7,418 nucleotides of DNA from Bacteroidaceae bacterium (GTDB lineage Bacteria; Bacteroidota; Bacteroidia; Bacteroidales; Bacteroidaceae): NCBI GenBank assembly GCA_016292545.1, contig JAEDIG010000122.1, positions 1-7,418 on the forward strand, in the 5' to 3' direction. Under the pieces are notes generated by a model, which ran no database searches, was not told the DNA's origin, and was given only the letters and a program-made list of their open reading frames with translations. This document shows positions 1-5,726 of the stretch, piece by piece. A program made the translations under genes and the position numbers. How positions within the stretch are numbered: the first letter of the stretch is position 1; each line of letters starts with the position of its first letter.

Positions 1-1
1 A

Positions 2-331
2 ACCGTTTTCATTTTAACTCCCGTTTTGTCTGATGAACAGATGAAGGAAGCGGTCAACAAGTTCAAGGGTGTCCTCACCAAGGCTGGTGCAGAGATCATC
101 AACGAAGAGAACTGGGGCCTGAAGAAGCTTGCCTATTCCATCGACAAGAAGAACACGGGCTTCTATGTGTTAATCGAGTTTAAAGCTGAGCCTCAGGTGC
201 TCAAGACTCTGGAAGTCGCTTATCGTCGCGACGAGAAGGTGCTGCGATTCCTCAACGTAAAGATGGAGAAGTATGCAGCTGAGTATGCCGAGAAGAGAAG
301 AAAAAACAAATCAAACAAGGAGGAGGCTTAA
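2..331 (+). CDS. rpsF: 30S ribosomal protein bS6 (5'-truncated by window edge)
   Basis: bS6 binds the 30S platform as a heterodimer with bS18. The reading frame is open from base 2 and reads TVFILTPVLSDEQMKEA, the first beta strand and start of helix 1 of bS6. The TTG at 26 is therefore an internal leucine codon and not the start. By comparison with Bacteroides bS6 as I remember it (beginning MNQYE), about five residues lie upstream of the window. The core segment INEENWGLKKLAY and the pattern YRRDEKVLRFL are characteristic of the family. The C-terminus is a lysine/glutamate-rich tail ending KSNKEEA. The stop is 3 bp before rpsR, and the last codons carry that gene's Shine-Dalgarno-like sequence. 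The operon promoter and any S6:S18-binding leader are outside the window. Identity is certain; the exact start is not visible. Confidence 0.97.
   Translation, partial: TVFILTPVLSDEQMKEAVNKFKGVLTKAGAEIINEENWGLKKLAYSIDKKNTGFYVLIEFKAEPQVLKTLEVAYRRDEKVLRFLNVKMEKYAAEYAEKRRKNKSNKEEA
317..326 (+). promoter_or_regulatory. Strong Shine-Dalgarno-like site for rpsR
   Basis: AAGGAGGAGG lies in the last codons of rpsF (Lys-Glu-Glu) and ends 8 bp before the rpsR ATG. Such close SD matches are uncommon in Bacteroidetes, where the 16S anti-SD is normally occluded. The match may be functional or may simply reflect the codons used for KEE. Confidence 0.6.
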
Positions 332-334
332 ACT

Positions 335-604
335 ATGGCACAACAATCATCAGAGATTCGTTATTTGACCGCACCGGCCATTGACACAAAGAAGAAGAAG
401 TATTGCCGTTTCAAGAAGAGCGGCATCAAATACATTGATTACAAGGATCCCGAATTCCTGAAGAAGTTCCTGAATGAGCAGGGTAAGATTCTGCCTCGTC
501 GCATCACTGGCACTTCGCTGAAGTATCAGAGGAGAGTGGCTCAGGCCGTTAAACGTGCTCGCCACTTGGCATTGCTGCCTTTCGTAACTGATTTGATGAA
601 GTAA
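335..604 (+). CDS. rpsR: 30S ribosomal protein bS18
   Basis: This 89-residue protein has the usual length of bS18, the bS6 partner on the 30S platform. Recognisable segments are the N-terminal basic stretch KKKKYCRFKKSG (residues 19-30), IDYKDPEFLKKFL (34-46), and the signature region around residues 50-77 with GKILPRRITGTSLKYQRR followed by AVKRARHLALLPF. The ATG at 335 follows rpsF by 3 bp and is preceded by a strong Shine-Dalgarno-like sequence at 317-326. It is co-transcribed with rpsF and rplI. In the Flavobacterium johnsoniae 30S structure, bS18 together with bS6 and bS21 sequesters the 16S anti-SD, which makes the strong SD here notable. Identity is secure. Confidence 0.98.
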   Translation: MAQQSSEIRYLTAPAIDTKKKKYCRFKKSGIKYIDYKDPEFLKKFLNEQGKILPRRITGTSLKYQRRVAQAVKRARHLALLPFVTDLMK

Positions 605-621
605 TAACAAGGAAGAAAGAT

Positions 622-1098
622 ATGGAAATTATACTGAAAGAAGACGTTATTGGCTTGGGTTACAAGAACGACGTTGTAAACGTGAAGTCAGGTTTTGGTC
701 GTAACTATCTGATTCCTCAGGGAAAAGGCGTTATCGCTTCTGAAAGCGCAAAGAAGGAACTTGCCGAGATGCTTAAGCAGAAGGCTGTCAAGCTGGCCAA
801 GATTAAGGCCGATGCAGAGGCCCTGGCTGAGAAACTGAATGAGGTGAAGTTGACCATCTCCACCAAGGTAAGTGCCAGCGGTGTTATCTATGGCAGTGTG
901 AACAACGTACAGATTGCTGCAGAGCTCCAGAAGCTCGGCTTCGACATCGATCGCAAGATTATTGCCGTGAAGGATGTAAAGGCTGTAGGCGAATATGTGG
1001 CCGTTGTGAAGCTGCACAAGGAGGTTTCCGCCAATGTGGCCTTCACTGTAGTAGAGGAGGGTGCTGCTGAGGAAACCAGTGCTCCTGCCGAGGCTTGA
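622..1098 (+). CDS. rplI: 50S ribosomal protein bL9
   Basis: bL9 is an elongated 50S protein bound near the L1 stalk. The N-terminal domain (about residues 1-40) starts MEIILKEDVIGLGYKNDVV and contains the signature GFGRNYLIPQGKGVIAS. A lysine- and alanine-rich connecting helix runs from about 41 to 76. The C-terminal domain follows (about 80-147), with the pattern SASGVIYGSVNNVQIAAEL. At 158 residues it is slightly longer than common bL9s because of an Ala/Glu/Pro tail (AAEETSAPAEA) after the folded domain. The start lies 17 bp after the rpsR stop with an AAGGAAG sequence upstream. It is the last gene of the ribosomal operon; a strong terminator begins 34 bp beyond its stop codon. Confidence 0.97.
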   Translation: MEIILKEDVIGLGYKNDVVNVKSGFGRNYLIPQGKGVIASESAKKELAEMLKQKAVKLAKIKADAEALAEKLNEVKLTISTKVSASGVIYGSVNNVQIAAELQKLGFDIDRKIIAVKDVKAVGEYVAVVKLHKEVSANVAFTVVEEGAAEETSAPAEA

Positions 1099-1132
1099 AT
1101 TCCCTTTGAATAGAATTTGAAAGCATAATTGT

Positions 1133-1167
1133 GTGTGCCCTCTCTGTTGGGGCACACTTTTTGTTTT
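1133..1167 (+). terminator. Rho-independent terminator of rpsF-rpsR-rplI
   Basis: The stem GTGTGCCC (1133-1140) pairs perfectly with GGGCACAC (1150-1157) around a 9-nt loop and is followed directly by TTTTTGTTTT. It lies 34 bp after the rplI stop. Confidence 0.92.
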
Positions 1168-1191
1168 ATCGTATTGTTTCTATGCACACAC

Positions 1192-1220
1192 AAAAAAAGG
1201 CTGCATCTTTCGATACAGCC
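1192..1220 (-). terminator. Rho-independent terminator of the small lipoprotein gene
   Basis: Read on the minus strand, GGCTGTATC (1220-1212) pairs with GATGCAGCC (1207-1199) with one G-U pair. The loop is a GAAA tetraloop, and seven U residues follow (1198-1192). It lies 27 bp after the stop of the minus-strand gene and faces the rplI terminator, so the two convergent units are each closed separately. Confidence 0.9.
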
Positions 1221-1247
1221 AATTTCATTCCTTTGTTGTAATCTGAT

Positions 1248-1457
1248 TTACTCAGCTGCGGGAGCTTCGGTAGAATCAGCGCAGCAGGAGTCGCCGGCGG
1301 CGCAGCAAGAGTCGTTCTCCTCAGCACAGCAGTTTTCAGTTTCAATGCTGTCGCTATCAATAGTATCAATAACGCCAGAGTTCTCAGCAGTCTTGTTACC
1401 ACAAGATGCGAACGATACAGCTACTACAGCTGCAAACAGAAATGCTAACTTCTTCAT
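1248..1457 (-). CDS. Small acidic cysteine-rich lipoprotein, function unknown
   Basis: This 69-residue protein has a classic lipoprotein signal: MKK, a hydrophobic core (residues 4-17), and FASC with Cys19 as the predicted lipidated residue. Phe at position -3 is slightly off the canonical lipobox. The mature 51 residues are low in complexity and strongly acidic (13 Asp/Glu, one Lys). They carry three vicinal cysteine pairs (43-44, 51-52, 58-59) in the pattern CC-x6-CC-x5-CC. The two distal pairs lie in an imperfect 21-nt duplication encoding DSCCA. The tail ends in EAPAAE. Family knowledge is limited to short signal-lipobox proteins of this sort being common in Bacteroidales. Metal binding or redox chemistry by the CC pairs is inference. 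The gene has its own promoter (-7 element at 1508-1515) and terminator, so it appears to be a single-gene unit. Confidence 0.82.
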   Translation of the reverse strand: MKKLAFLFAAVVAVSFASCGNKTAENSGVIDTIDSDSIETENCCAEENDSCCAAGDSCCADSTEAPAAE

Positions 1458-1507
1458 TTTCTTTGCTTTTTAATCTATAAAACAATCAGTTGTTTATTAA
1501 AACGCTG

Positions 1508-1515
1508 CAAAGGTA
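1508..1515 (-). promoter_or_regulatory. -7 element of the small lipoprotein gene
   Basis: On the minus strand this reads TACCTTTG, matching the Bacteroidetes TAnnTTTG -7 box. Transcription would start around 1501-1504, leaving a leader of about 45 nt before the ATG at 1457. I see no convincing -33 TTTG at the expected spacing, so the call rests on the -7 box and its position. Confidence 0.55.
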
Positions 1516-1642
1516 CGCACTTTTTTGATATGTTGTATGCATTTTGATGATTTTTTTTCAGTTTTTTTTAAAATGACAATATAACAAATTGAAAATCAGC
1601 ATATATCATTTATCTCTGAAAAGAGCCCTTTTTCTCCTCTTA

Positions 1643-1674
1643 TTTGCATGTTTCACAAAGTTGTCATAACTTTG
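1643..1674 (+). promoter_or_regulatory. Promoter of the mtaB operon (Bacteroidetes type)
   Basis: A -33 box TTTG (1643-1646), a 20-bp spacer and a -7 box TAACTTTG (1667-1674) match the Bacteroides sigma-ABfr consensus. The -7 box ends only 4 bp before the mtaB ATG, so the predicted start site falls at or within about 2 nt of the initiation codon. The rest of 1458-1642 is AT-rich with T runs and holds no other gene that I can support. Confidence 0.75.
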
Positions 1675-1678
1675 CATT

Positions 1679-3040
1679 ATGGAAGACAATAAGAGTAGGA
1701 AAGCGGCCTATTTTACCTTGGGTTGCAAACTCAATTTCGCTGAAACCAGCTCCATAGGGCAGGAACTCAAAGCTGCGGGCATCCGTACAGTTCTGCCTGG
1801 TGAGATTGCCGATGTGTGTGTGATAAACACATGCAGCGTAACAGAGGTGGCCGACCAAAAATGCCGGCAGGCTATTCATCGGCTTGTACGCAACCATCCT
1901 GGTGCACTGGTTGTGGTGACAGGCTGCTATGCGCAACTCAATCCGCAGCAGGTGGGCCATATCGAGGGTGTCCATCTGGTACTTGGTACAGAGCAGAAGG
2001 GACGTGTTGCCGAATACATATTGGACTATTTGGAGCGTATGCCCGAGGAACGGTGTTTGTTGCCTTTGCGTTCCGAAGTGGTGCGTACAGCCGACATACG
2101 CACGTTTGTGCCCAGTTGCTCATGTGGCGACCGTACACGTTATTTCCTGAAGGTACAGGACGGATGCGACTATTATTGCACTTATTGCACCATACCAAAG
2201 GCACGTGGCAGGAGCCGTAATGGGTCCGTCGCCTCCCTTGTGGAGCAGGCACGTGGCGTAGCGGCTCAGGGAGGACATGAGATTGTCATCACGGGTGTGA
2301 ATATCGGTGATTTCGGGAAGACCACAGGAGAACGGTTTGTCGACCTGCTCAGGGCTTTGGATGCGGTGGAGGGCATCGACCGCTATCGCATCAGCAGTAT
2401 CGAACCCGACCTGCTCACAGACGAAGTGATTGCATTCTGTGCCCATAGCAGGGCTTTCATGCCGCATTTCCATATTCCGCTGCAGTGTGGAAGCGACGAG
2501 GTGTTGCGTTTGATGCACCGCCATTACGATACCGCTCTTTTTGAGGAGAAGATAACTCGCATCCGGTCACTGATGCCTGATGCGTTTATCGGTGTGGATG
2601 TGATTGTAGGCAGTAGGGGCGAAACGGAGGAACTGTTCCGGCAGAGTCTGTCCTTCATGCAGCGGATGCCCGTTTCGCAATACCATGTGTTCAGCTATAG
2701 CGAACGACCGGGCACGATGGCCTTGAAAATCCCCCATACGGTGAGCCCGCAGGAGAAGCATGCCCGCAGTCAGATGGTGATTGCGCTCAGCGACCGTCTG
2801 CTTTCGTCCTTCTATGAGCGTTTCGTAGGGCAGGTGCGTCCCGTATTGATAGAACACAGCCGCAGAAAAGACCGTGTGCATGGATTCACCGACAATTACA
2901 TCCGTGTGGAGATTGTCTGCATGGGGCAGATGCCCGACAATGTGATTCTGCCTGTCAGGCTGGGTGGCTGGAACGAGGCGCACGACGCGCTTCTGGGAAC
3001 TGTGGTACAATATGAATGCAGGCAGGAAAATGAAGAATAG
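1679..3040 (+). CDS. mtaB: tRNA t6A37 methylthiotransferase MtaB
   Basis: MtaB adds a methylthio group to C2 of N6-threonylcarbamoyladenosine at position 37 of ANN-decoding tRNAs, giving ms2t6A, using SAM and two 4Fe-4S clusters in the cytoplasm. The N-terminal UPF0004 domain (about 10-125) carries the auxiliary-cluster cysteines Cys16 (TLGCKLN), Cys52 (INTCSVT) and Cys83 (VTGCYAQLNP). The radical-SAM domain (about 150-370) has the motif CxxxCxxC at Cys163, Cys167 and Cys170, within KVQDGCDYYCTYCTIPKARG. HIPLQCGSDEVL (265-276) and DVIVGSRGETEE (307-318) are further family blocks. A TRAM-like RNA-binding segment occupies about 383-447. TLGCKLN rather than TYGCQMN favours MtaB over MiaB. At 453 residues the length is normal. 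The gene starts the operon and overlaps the next gene by 11 bp. Confidence 0.93.
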   Translation: MEDNKSRKAAYFTLGCKLNFAETSSIGQELKAAGIRTVLPGEIADVCVINTCSVTEVADQKCRQAIHRLVRNHPGALVVVTGCYAQLNPQQVGHIEGVHLVLGTEQKGRVAEYILDYLERMPEERCLLPLRSEVVRTADIRTFVPSCSCGDRTRYFLKVQDGCDYYCTYCTIPKARGRSRNGSVASLVEQARGVAAQGGHEIVITGVNIGDFGKTTGERFVDLLRALDAVEGIDRYRISSIEPDLLTDEVIAFCAHSRAFMPHFHIPLQCGSDEVLRLMHRHYDTALFEEKITRIRSLMPDAFIGVDVIVGSRGETEELFRQSLSFMQRMPVSQYHVFSYSERPGTMALKIPHTVSPQEKHARSQMVIALSDRLLSSFYERFVGQVRPVLIEHSRRKDRVHGFTDNYIRVEIVCMGQMPDNVILPVRLGGWNEAHDALLGTVVQYECRQENEE

Positions 3041-4058
3041 GATAGCTGTTGTCATTCTGAACTGGAACGGAAGCAAGATGCTGCGTCGTTTTCTTCCTAC
3101 GGTGATTGCCTGTTCCCGGGAGGCCGACATCGTTGTGGCCGATAATCATAGCTCCGACGACAGCTTGAAGTTGCTCAGGGAGGAGTTCCCTCAGGTACGG
3201 GTGCTGGAATTCAATCGGAATCTGGGTTTTGCCCAGGGCTATCAGGATGCCTTGGCCCAGGTGGAGGCTGAATTTTACGTGTTGCTCAACAACGATGTGG
3301 AGGTTACTCCTGGCTGGCTTGATCCACTGTGCTGTTATATGGATTCCCATCCTCAGGTGGCTGCTTGCCAGCCTAAGCTGCGTTGCCTGTGGGACCGTCC
3401 GCGTTTCGAGTATGCGGGTGCCTGTGGGGGCTATGTCGATGCCTGGGGTTATCCTTACTGTAGAGGCCGGATAATGGCTGCTGTGGAGACGGACAGGGGG
3501 CAATACGATGTAGTGGCCCCCGTGCTGTGGGCTACGGGAGCAGCGTTGTTTATCCGGAGCCAGGTGTATTGGGAAGTGGGAGGACTGGACGGCCGCTTTT
3601 TTGCCCATCAGGAAGAAATCGATTTGTGCTGGCGCATCCGGAGCCGGGGCTATGGCATTGTATGTGTGCCTCAGAGTGTGGTCTTCCATCTGGGGGGTGG
3701 CACTTTGCCCAAGGACAGCCCGCGCAAGACCTATTTGAATTTCCGGAACAATCTGTTGCTGCTTTACAAGAACTTGCCGGAGGAACGCCTTTTGCGGGTG
3801 ATGAGGGTGCGGTGGCTGCTCGACGCCCTTGCTTCCCTGCAGTTTCTGGCTAAGGGAAACGTAGCCTCTTTCGTGGCTGTCTGGAGGGCGCGCAGGGACT
3901 TTTACTTCTTGAAGGGAAAATTCCATACCGACCGCACGGAAAACCTCCGTAAGGCTGTTGTGAGCCCTGTGCCTGAGCAGACGGGCATCAGTATTCTGTG
4001 GCAGTATTATGTGCGCTGGCGTAAGACGTATCAACAATTACCGAATCAAACTATATAG
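3030..4058 (+). CDS. Family 2 glycosyltransferase
   Basis: This 342-residue GT-A fold transferase starts MKNRIAVVILNWNGSKML, typical of GT2 rhamnosyl- and other transferases of the WbbL type. VVADNHSSDDS (35-45) is the nucleotide-binding segment. LLNNDVEV (85-92) supplies the DxD-like metal/nucleotide motif (Asn87, Asn88, Asp89). GGLDGRFFAHQEEIDLCWR (184-202) contains the ED-type acceptor-side motif with the probable catalytic acid/base at Glu195-Asp198, and VFHLGGGT follows. I chose the ATG at 3030 because family members begin just before VVILNWNG; an in-frame ATG at 3012 is possible. It overlaps the end of mtaB by 11 bp, which suggests translational coupling. No transmembrane segment is obvious, so it should act at the inner face of the membrane. 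Donor and acceptor cannot be read from the sequence; cell-envelope glycan synthesis is the usual role. Confidence 0.9.
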   Translation: MKNRIAVVILNWNGSKMLRRFLPTVIACSREADIVVADNHSSDDSLKLLREEFPQVRVLEFNRNLGFAQGYQDALAQVEAEFYVLLNNDVEVTPGWLDPLCCYMDSHPQVAACQPKLRCLWDRPRFEYAGACGGYVDAWGYPYCRGRIMAAVETDRGQYDVVAPVLWATGAALFIRSQVYWEVGGLDGRFFAHQEEIDLCWRIRSRGYGIVCVPQSVVFHLGGGTLPKDSPRKTYLNFRNNLLLLYKNLPEERLLRVMRVRWLLDALASLQFLAKGNVASFVAVWRARRDFYFLKGKFHTDRTENLRKAVVSPVPEQTGISILWQYYVRWRKTYQQLPNQTI

Positions 4059-4064
4059 AGAACC

Positions 4065-4925
4065 ATGAGAAGAAGAAATTTTATCAAGACAGCTGTCGCT
4101 GGAGCGGCAGCAATGACTCTGCCGGGATGGGGAGGACAGGTGTATGCTGCAACCTCATCCGCACCTTACATGAAACCGGCTTCAGGGGAGGATGCCTTCC
4201 ATCTGGGAATGGCTGGATACACTTTCGTTAATTTCAATTTGGAAACCACGTTGGCTACCATGAAGCGGCTGGATGTACACTACCTGTGTATCAAGGATTT
4301 TCATCTTCCCCTTACCAGCAATGCAGAGCAGATAGCTGCCTTTCATGCCAAGCTGGCAGAGGCAGGCGTCAAAGGCTATGCCGTGGGTCCCATCTATATG
4401 AAGACCAAGGAGGCCGTAGACCAGGCTTTTGAGTATGCCAAGAGGGTAGGGGTCGACCTTCTTGTGGGTGTGCCCAATTATGAACTGTTACCATACGTGG
4501 AGACCAAGGTGAAGCAGTACGACATCCGTTTGGCCATTCACCTTCATGGTCCCGACATGCCGCTTTATCCCGATGCCACGGACATATGGAACAATGTGAA
4601 GGAAATGGATGCGCGTATGGGCATGTGTCTGGACATTGGCCACGACTTGCGCAATGGTTCCGATCCATTGGTGGACCTCAAACGCTATTGTAGCCGAGTG
4701 TTTGACATTCACCTCAAGGATGTCACCGACTGCACCAAGGCCGGACATGCCATCGAACTTGGGCGGGGAAAGATTGATTTCCCGCGTCTTGTAAAGACAT
4801 TGCGCAAGGTGGGATATGCTGGTGCGTGCAGTTTGGAGTACGAGAAAGACATGAAGGATCCATTCATGGGCATTGCTGAGAGCGTTGGCTACTTCAAGGC
4901 CGTCTGCGACACAACGAGAAAGTAG
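4065..4925 (+). CDS. Exported xylose-isomerase-like TIM-barrel protein (sugar phosphate isomerase/epimerase family)
   Basis: This 286-residue protein has an N-terminal export signal, MRRRNFIKTAVAGAAAMTLP, with a twin-arginine type RRxFIK motif and a likely cleavage site near AYAAT-like residues 27-30 (VYAATSS). The remainder (about 44-282) fits the AP-endonuclease-2/xylose isomerase-like barrel. Probable metal-site residues are in LAIHLHG (His159, His161), MCLDIGHD (Asp190, His193), FDIHLKD (His216) and SLEYE (Glu258). The usual glutamate of strand 5 appears to be replaced by His159; I believe this variant occurs in related Bacteroidetes proteins. The gene begins 6 bp after the glycosyltransferase and ends 4 bp before the methyltransferase. 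Substrate is unknown: a periplasmic sugar or sugar-acid isomerase/epimerase is the general expectation. Whether this organism has a Tat system cannot be judged here. Confidence 0.85.
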   Translation: MRRRNFIKTAVAGAAAMTLPGWGGQVYAATSSAPYMKPASGEDAFHLGMAGYTFVNFNLETTLATMKRLDVHYLCIKDFHLPLTSNAEQIAAFHAKLAEAGVKGYAVGPIYMKTKEAVDQAFEYAKRVGVDLLVGVPNYELLPYVETKVKQYDIRLAIHLHGPDMPLYPDATDIWNNVKEMDARMGMCLDIGHDLRNGSDPLVDLKRYCSRVFDIHLKDVTDCTKAGHAIELGRGKIDFPRLVKTLRKVGYAGACSLEYEKDMKDPFMGIAESVGYFKAVCDTTRK

Positions 4926-4929
4926 GACT

Positions 4930-5637
4930 ATGGAAGCTGCGCTTTATCTTGTTCCAGTGACATTGGGCAACACCCCGCTCTCGCAGGTGTTGCCCGGCTA
5001 CAATGCAGAACTTGTTTGTCGGATTCGTCATTTCGTGGTGGAGAACGTGCGTTCTGCCCGCCGTTTCTTGCGCAGTATGGATCGTGAGTTCCCGATTGAT
5101 GAATGCGTTTTCTTTGAGATGGGAAAGCATGCCGACGAGCGTCTGTTCTCCCAGTATCTCCAGCCTTTGCGCGATGGTTTTCCAGTGGGTGTCATCAGTG
5201 AGGCGGGCTGTCCGGCTGTGGCCGACCCGGGTTCTGCAGTGGTGGCCATCGCCCATCGTCAGGGACTTCGTGTAATACCTCTGGTGGGCCCCAGCAGCAT
5301 GATCATGGCAGTGATGTCAAGTGGATTCAATGGACAGAGCTTCGCCTTCAATGGTTACCTCCCCGTAGAGCCTTCCGACCGTGTCAAGCGGATCAAGGCA
5401 CTGGAGTCTAGAGCCTGGAACGAGAACCAGACGCAGCTCTTCATCGAAGCCCCTTATCGCAACCGCAAGATGCTCCAGTCCTTGCTGTCCGCCTTGCGTC
5501 CCGCCACCAGGCTATGCGTGGCCGCCGGCATTACCACCGGCCAGGAATTTATCCGCACCCGCACCATTGCTGAATGGAAGCGCCAACCGCTTCCTAATCT
5601 GGATGACATTCCGGCCATATTTCTGATTTCCAAGTAA
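4930..5637 (+). CDS. Short RsmI-like SAM-dependent methyltransferase (tetrapyrrole methylase fold)
   Basis: This 235-residue protein belongs to the tetrapyrrole methylase superfamily and is closest to RsmI, which 2'-O-methylates C1402 of 16S rRNA. Evidence is the start MEAALYLVPVTLGNTPLSQ, parallel to the RsmI opening LYIVATPIGN, and the block ISEAGCPAVADPGSAVV (about 91-107) followed by GLRVIPLVGPSSMIMAVMSSGF, parallel to SDAGTPLISDPG and PLPGPSA in RsmI. FIEAPYRNRKML (about 173-184) is the counterpart of the RsmI FYESPHR region. It lacks the C-terminal helical extension of full RsmI (about 280 residues) and its first SAM loop is altered. It is therefore probably a Bacteroidetes paralogue with its own substrate and not RsmI itself. 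The ATG at 4930, 4 bp after the preceding stop, fits the family start; the frame is open further upstream but only inside the preceding gene. It is the last gene of the operon. Confidence 0.85.
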   Translation: MEAALYLVPVTLGNTPLSQVLPGYNAELVCRIRHFVVENVRSARRFLRSMDREFPIDECVFFEMGKHADERLFSQYLQPLRDGFPVGVISEAGCPAVADPGSAVVAIAHRQGLRVIPLVGPSSMIMAVMSSGFNGQSFAFNGYLPVEPSDRVKRIKALESRAWNENQTQLFIEAPYRNRKMLQSLLSALRPATRLCVAAGITTGQEFIRTRTIAEWKRQPLPNLDDIPAIFLISK

Positions 5638-5669
5638 ATGTTCTTACCTTTCTTTTTGGGGACTTTCGA

Positions 5670-5684
5670 AGAGCATGTGGCTCT
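5670..5684. terminator. Weak hairpin between convergent genes
   Basis: AGAGC (5670-5674) and GCTCT (5680-5684) form a 5-bp stem with a 5-nt loop in the 89-bp gap between the methyltransferase and the fimbrial gene. Neither side has a proper T tract, so it is only a tentative bidirectional terminator. No better candidate is present. Confidence 0.25.
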
Positions 5685-5689
5685 CTTGG

Positions 5690-5700
5690 CATTCTCTCAT
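5690..5700 (+). repeat. 11-bp copy of the repeat that flanks the fimbrial promoter
   Basis: CATTCTCTCAT here is identical to 7167-7177, and its last 10 bases match the inverse of 7246-7255. It lies 26 bp beyond the stop codon of the fimbrial gene, so copies of this element flank the whole gene. The match is short and may be chance. Confidence 0.4.
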
Positions 5701-5726
5701 CTATGTATAATACTGATAGAACTGGA

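Noticed and set aside
26..28. TTG as the start of bS6
   Set aside because: The frame is open upstream to base 2 and encodes TVFILTPV, the conserved bS6 N-terminus, so the gene runs off the window edge.
688..1155. Minus-strand open frames opposite rplI
   Set aside because: They overlap a clear bL9 gene and run across its terminator; no family resemblance.
1516..1642. Possible small RNA or gene in the T-rich spacer between the lipoprotein and mtaB
   Set aside because: No promoter-terminator pair, stable hairpin or credible open frame is visible there.
2964..3029. Upstream extension of the glycosyltransferase frame
   Set aside because: It lies inside mtaB and would add residues before the conserved VVILNWNG start; the ATG at 3030 fits the family.
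2955..4037. 360-codon open frame on the minus strand opposite the glycosyltransferase
   Set aside because: It is His/Pro/Gln-rich with no recognisable domain, has no promoter, and mirrors a well-supported GT2 gene; it is an antisense shadow.
4873..4929. Upstream extension of the methyltransferase frame
   Set aside because: It overlaps the preceding gene out of frame and is unlike any RsmI-type N-terminus.
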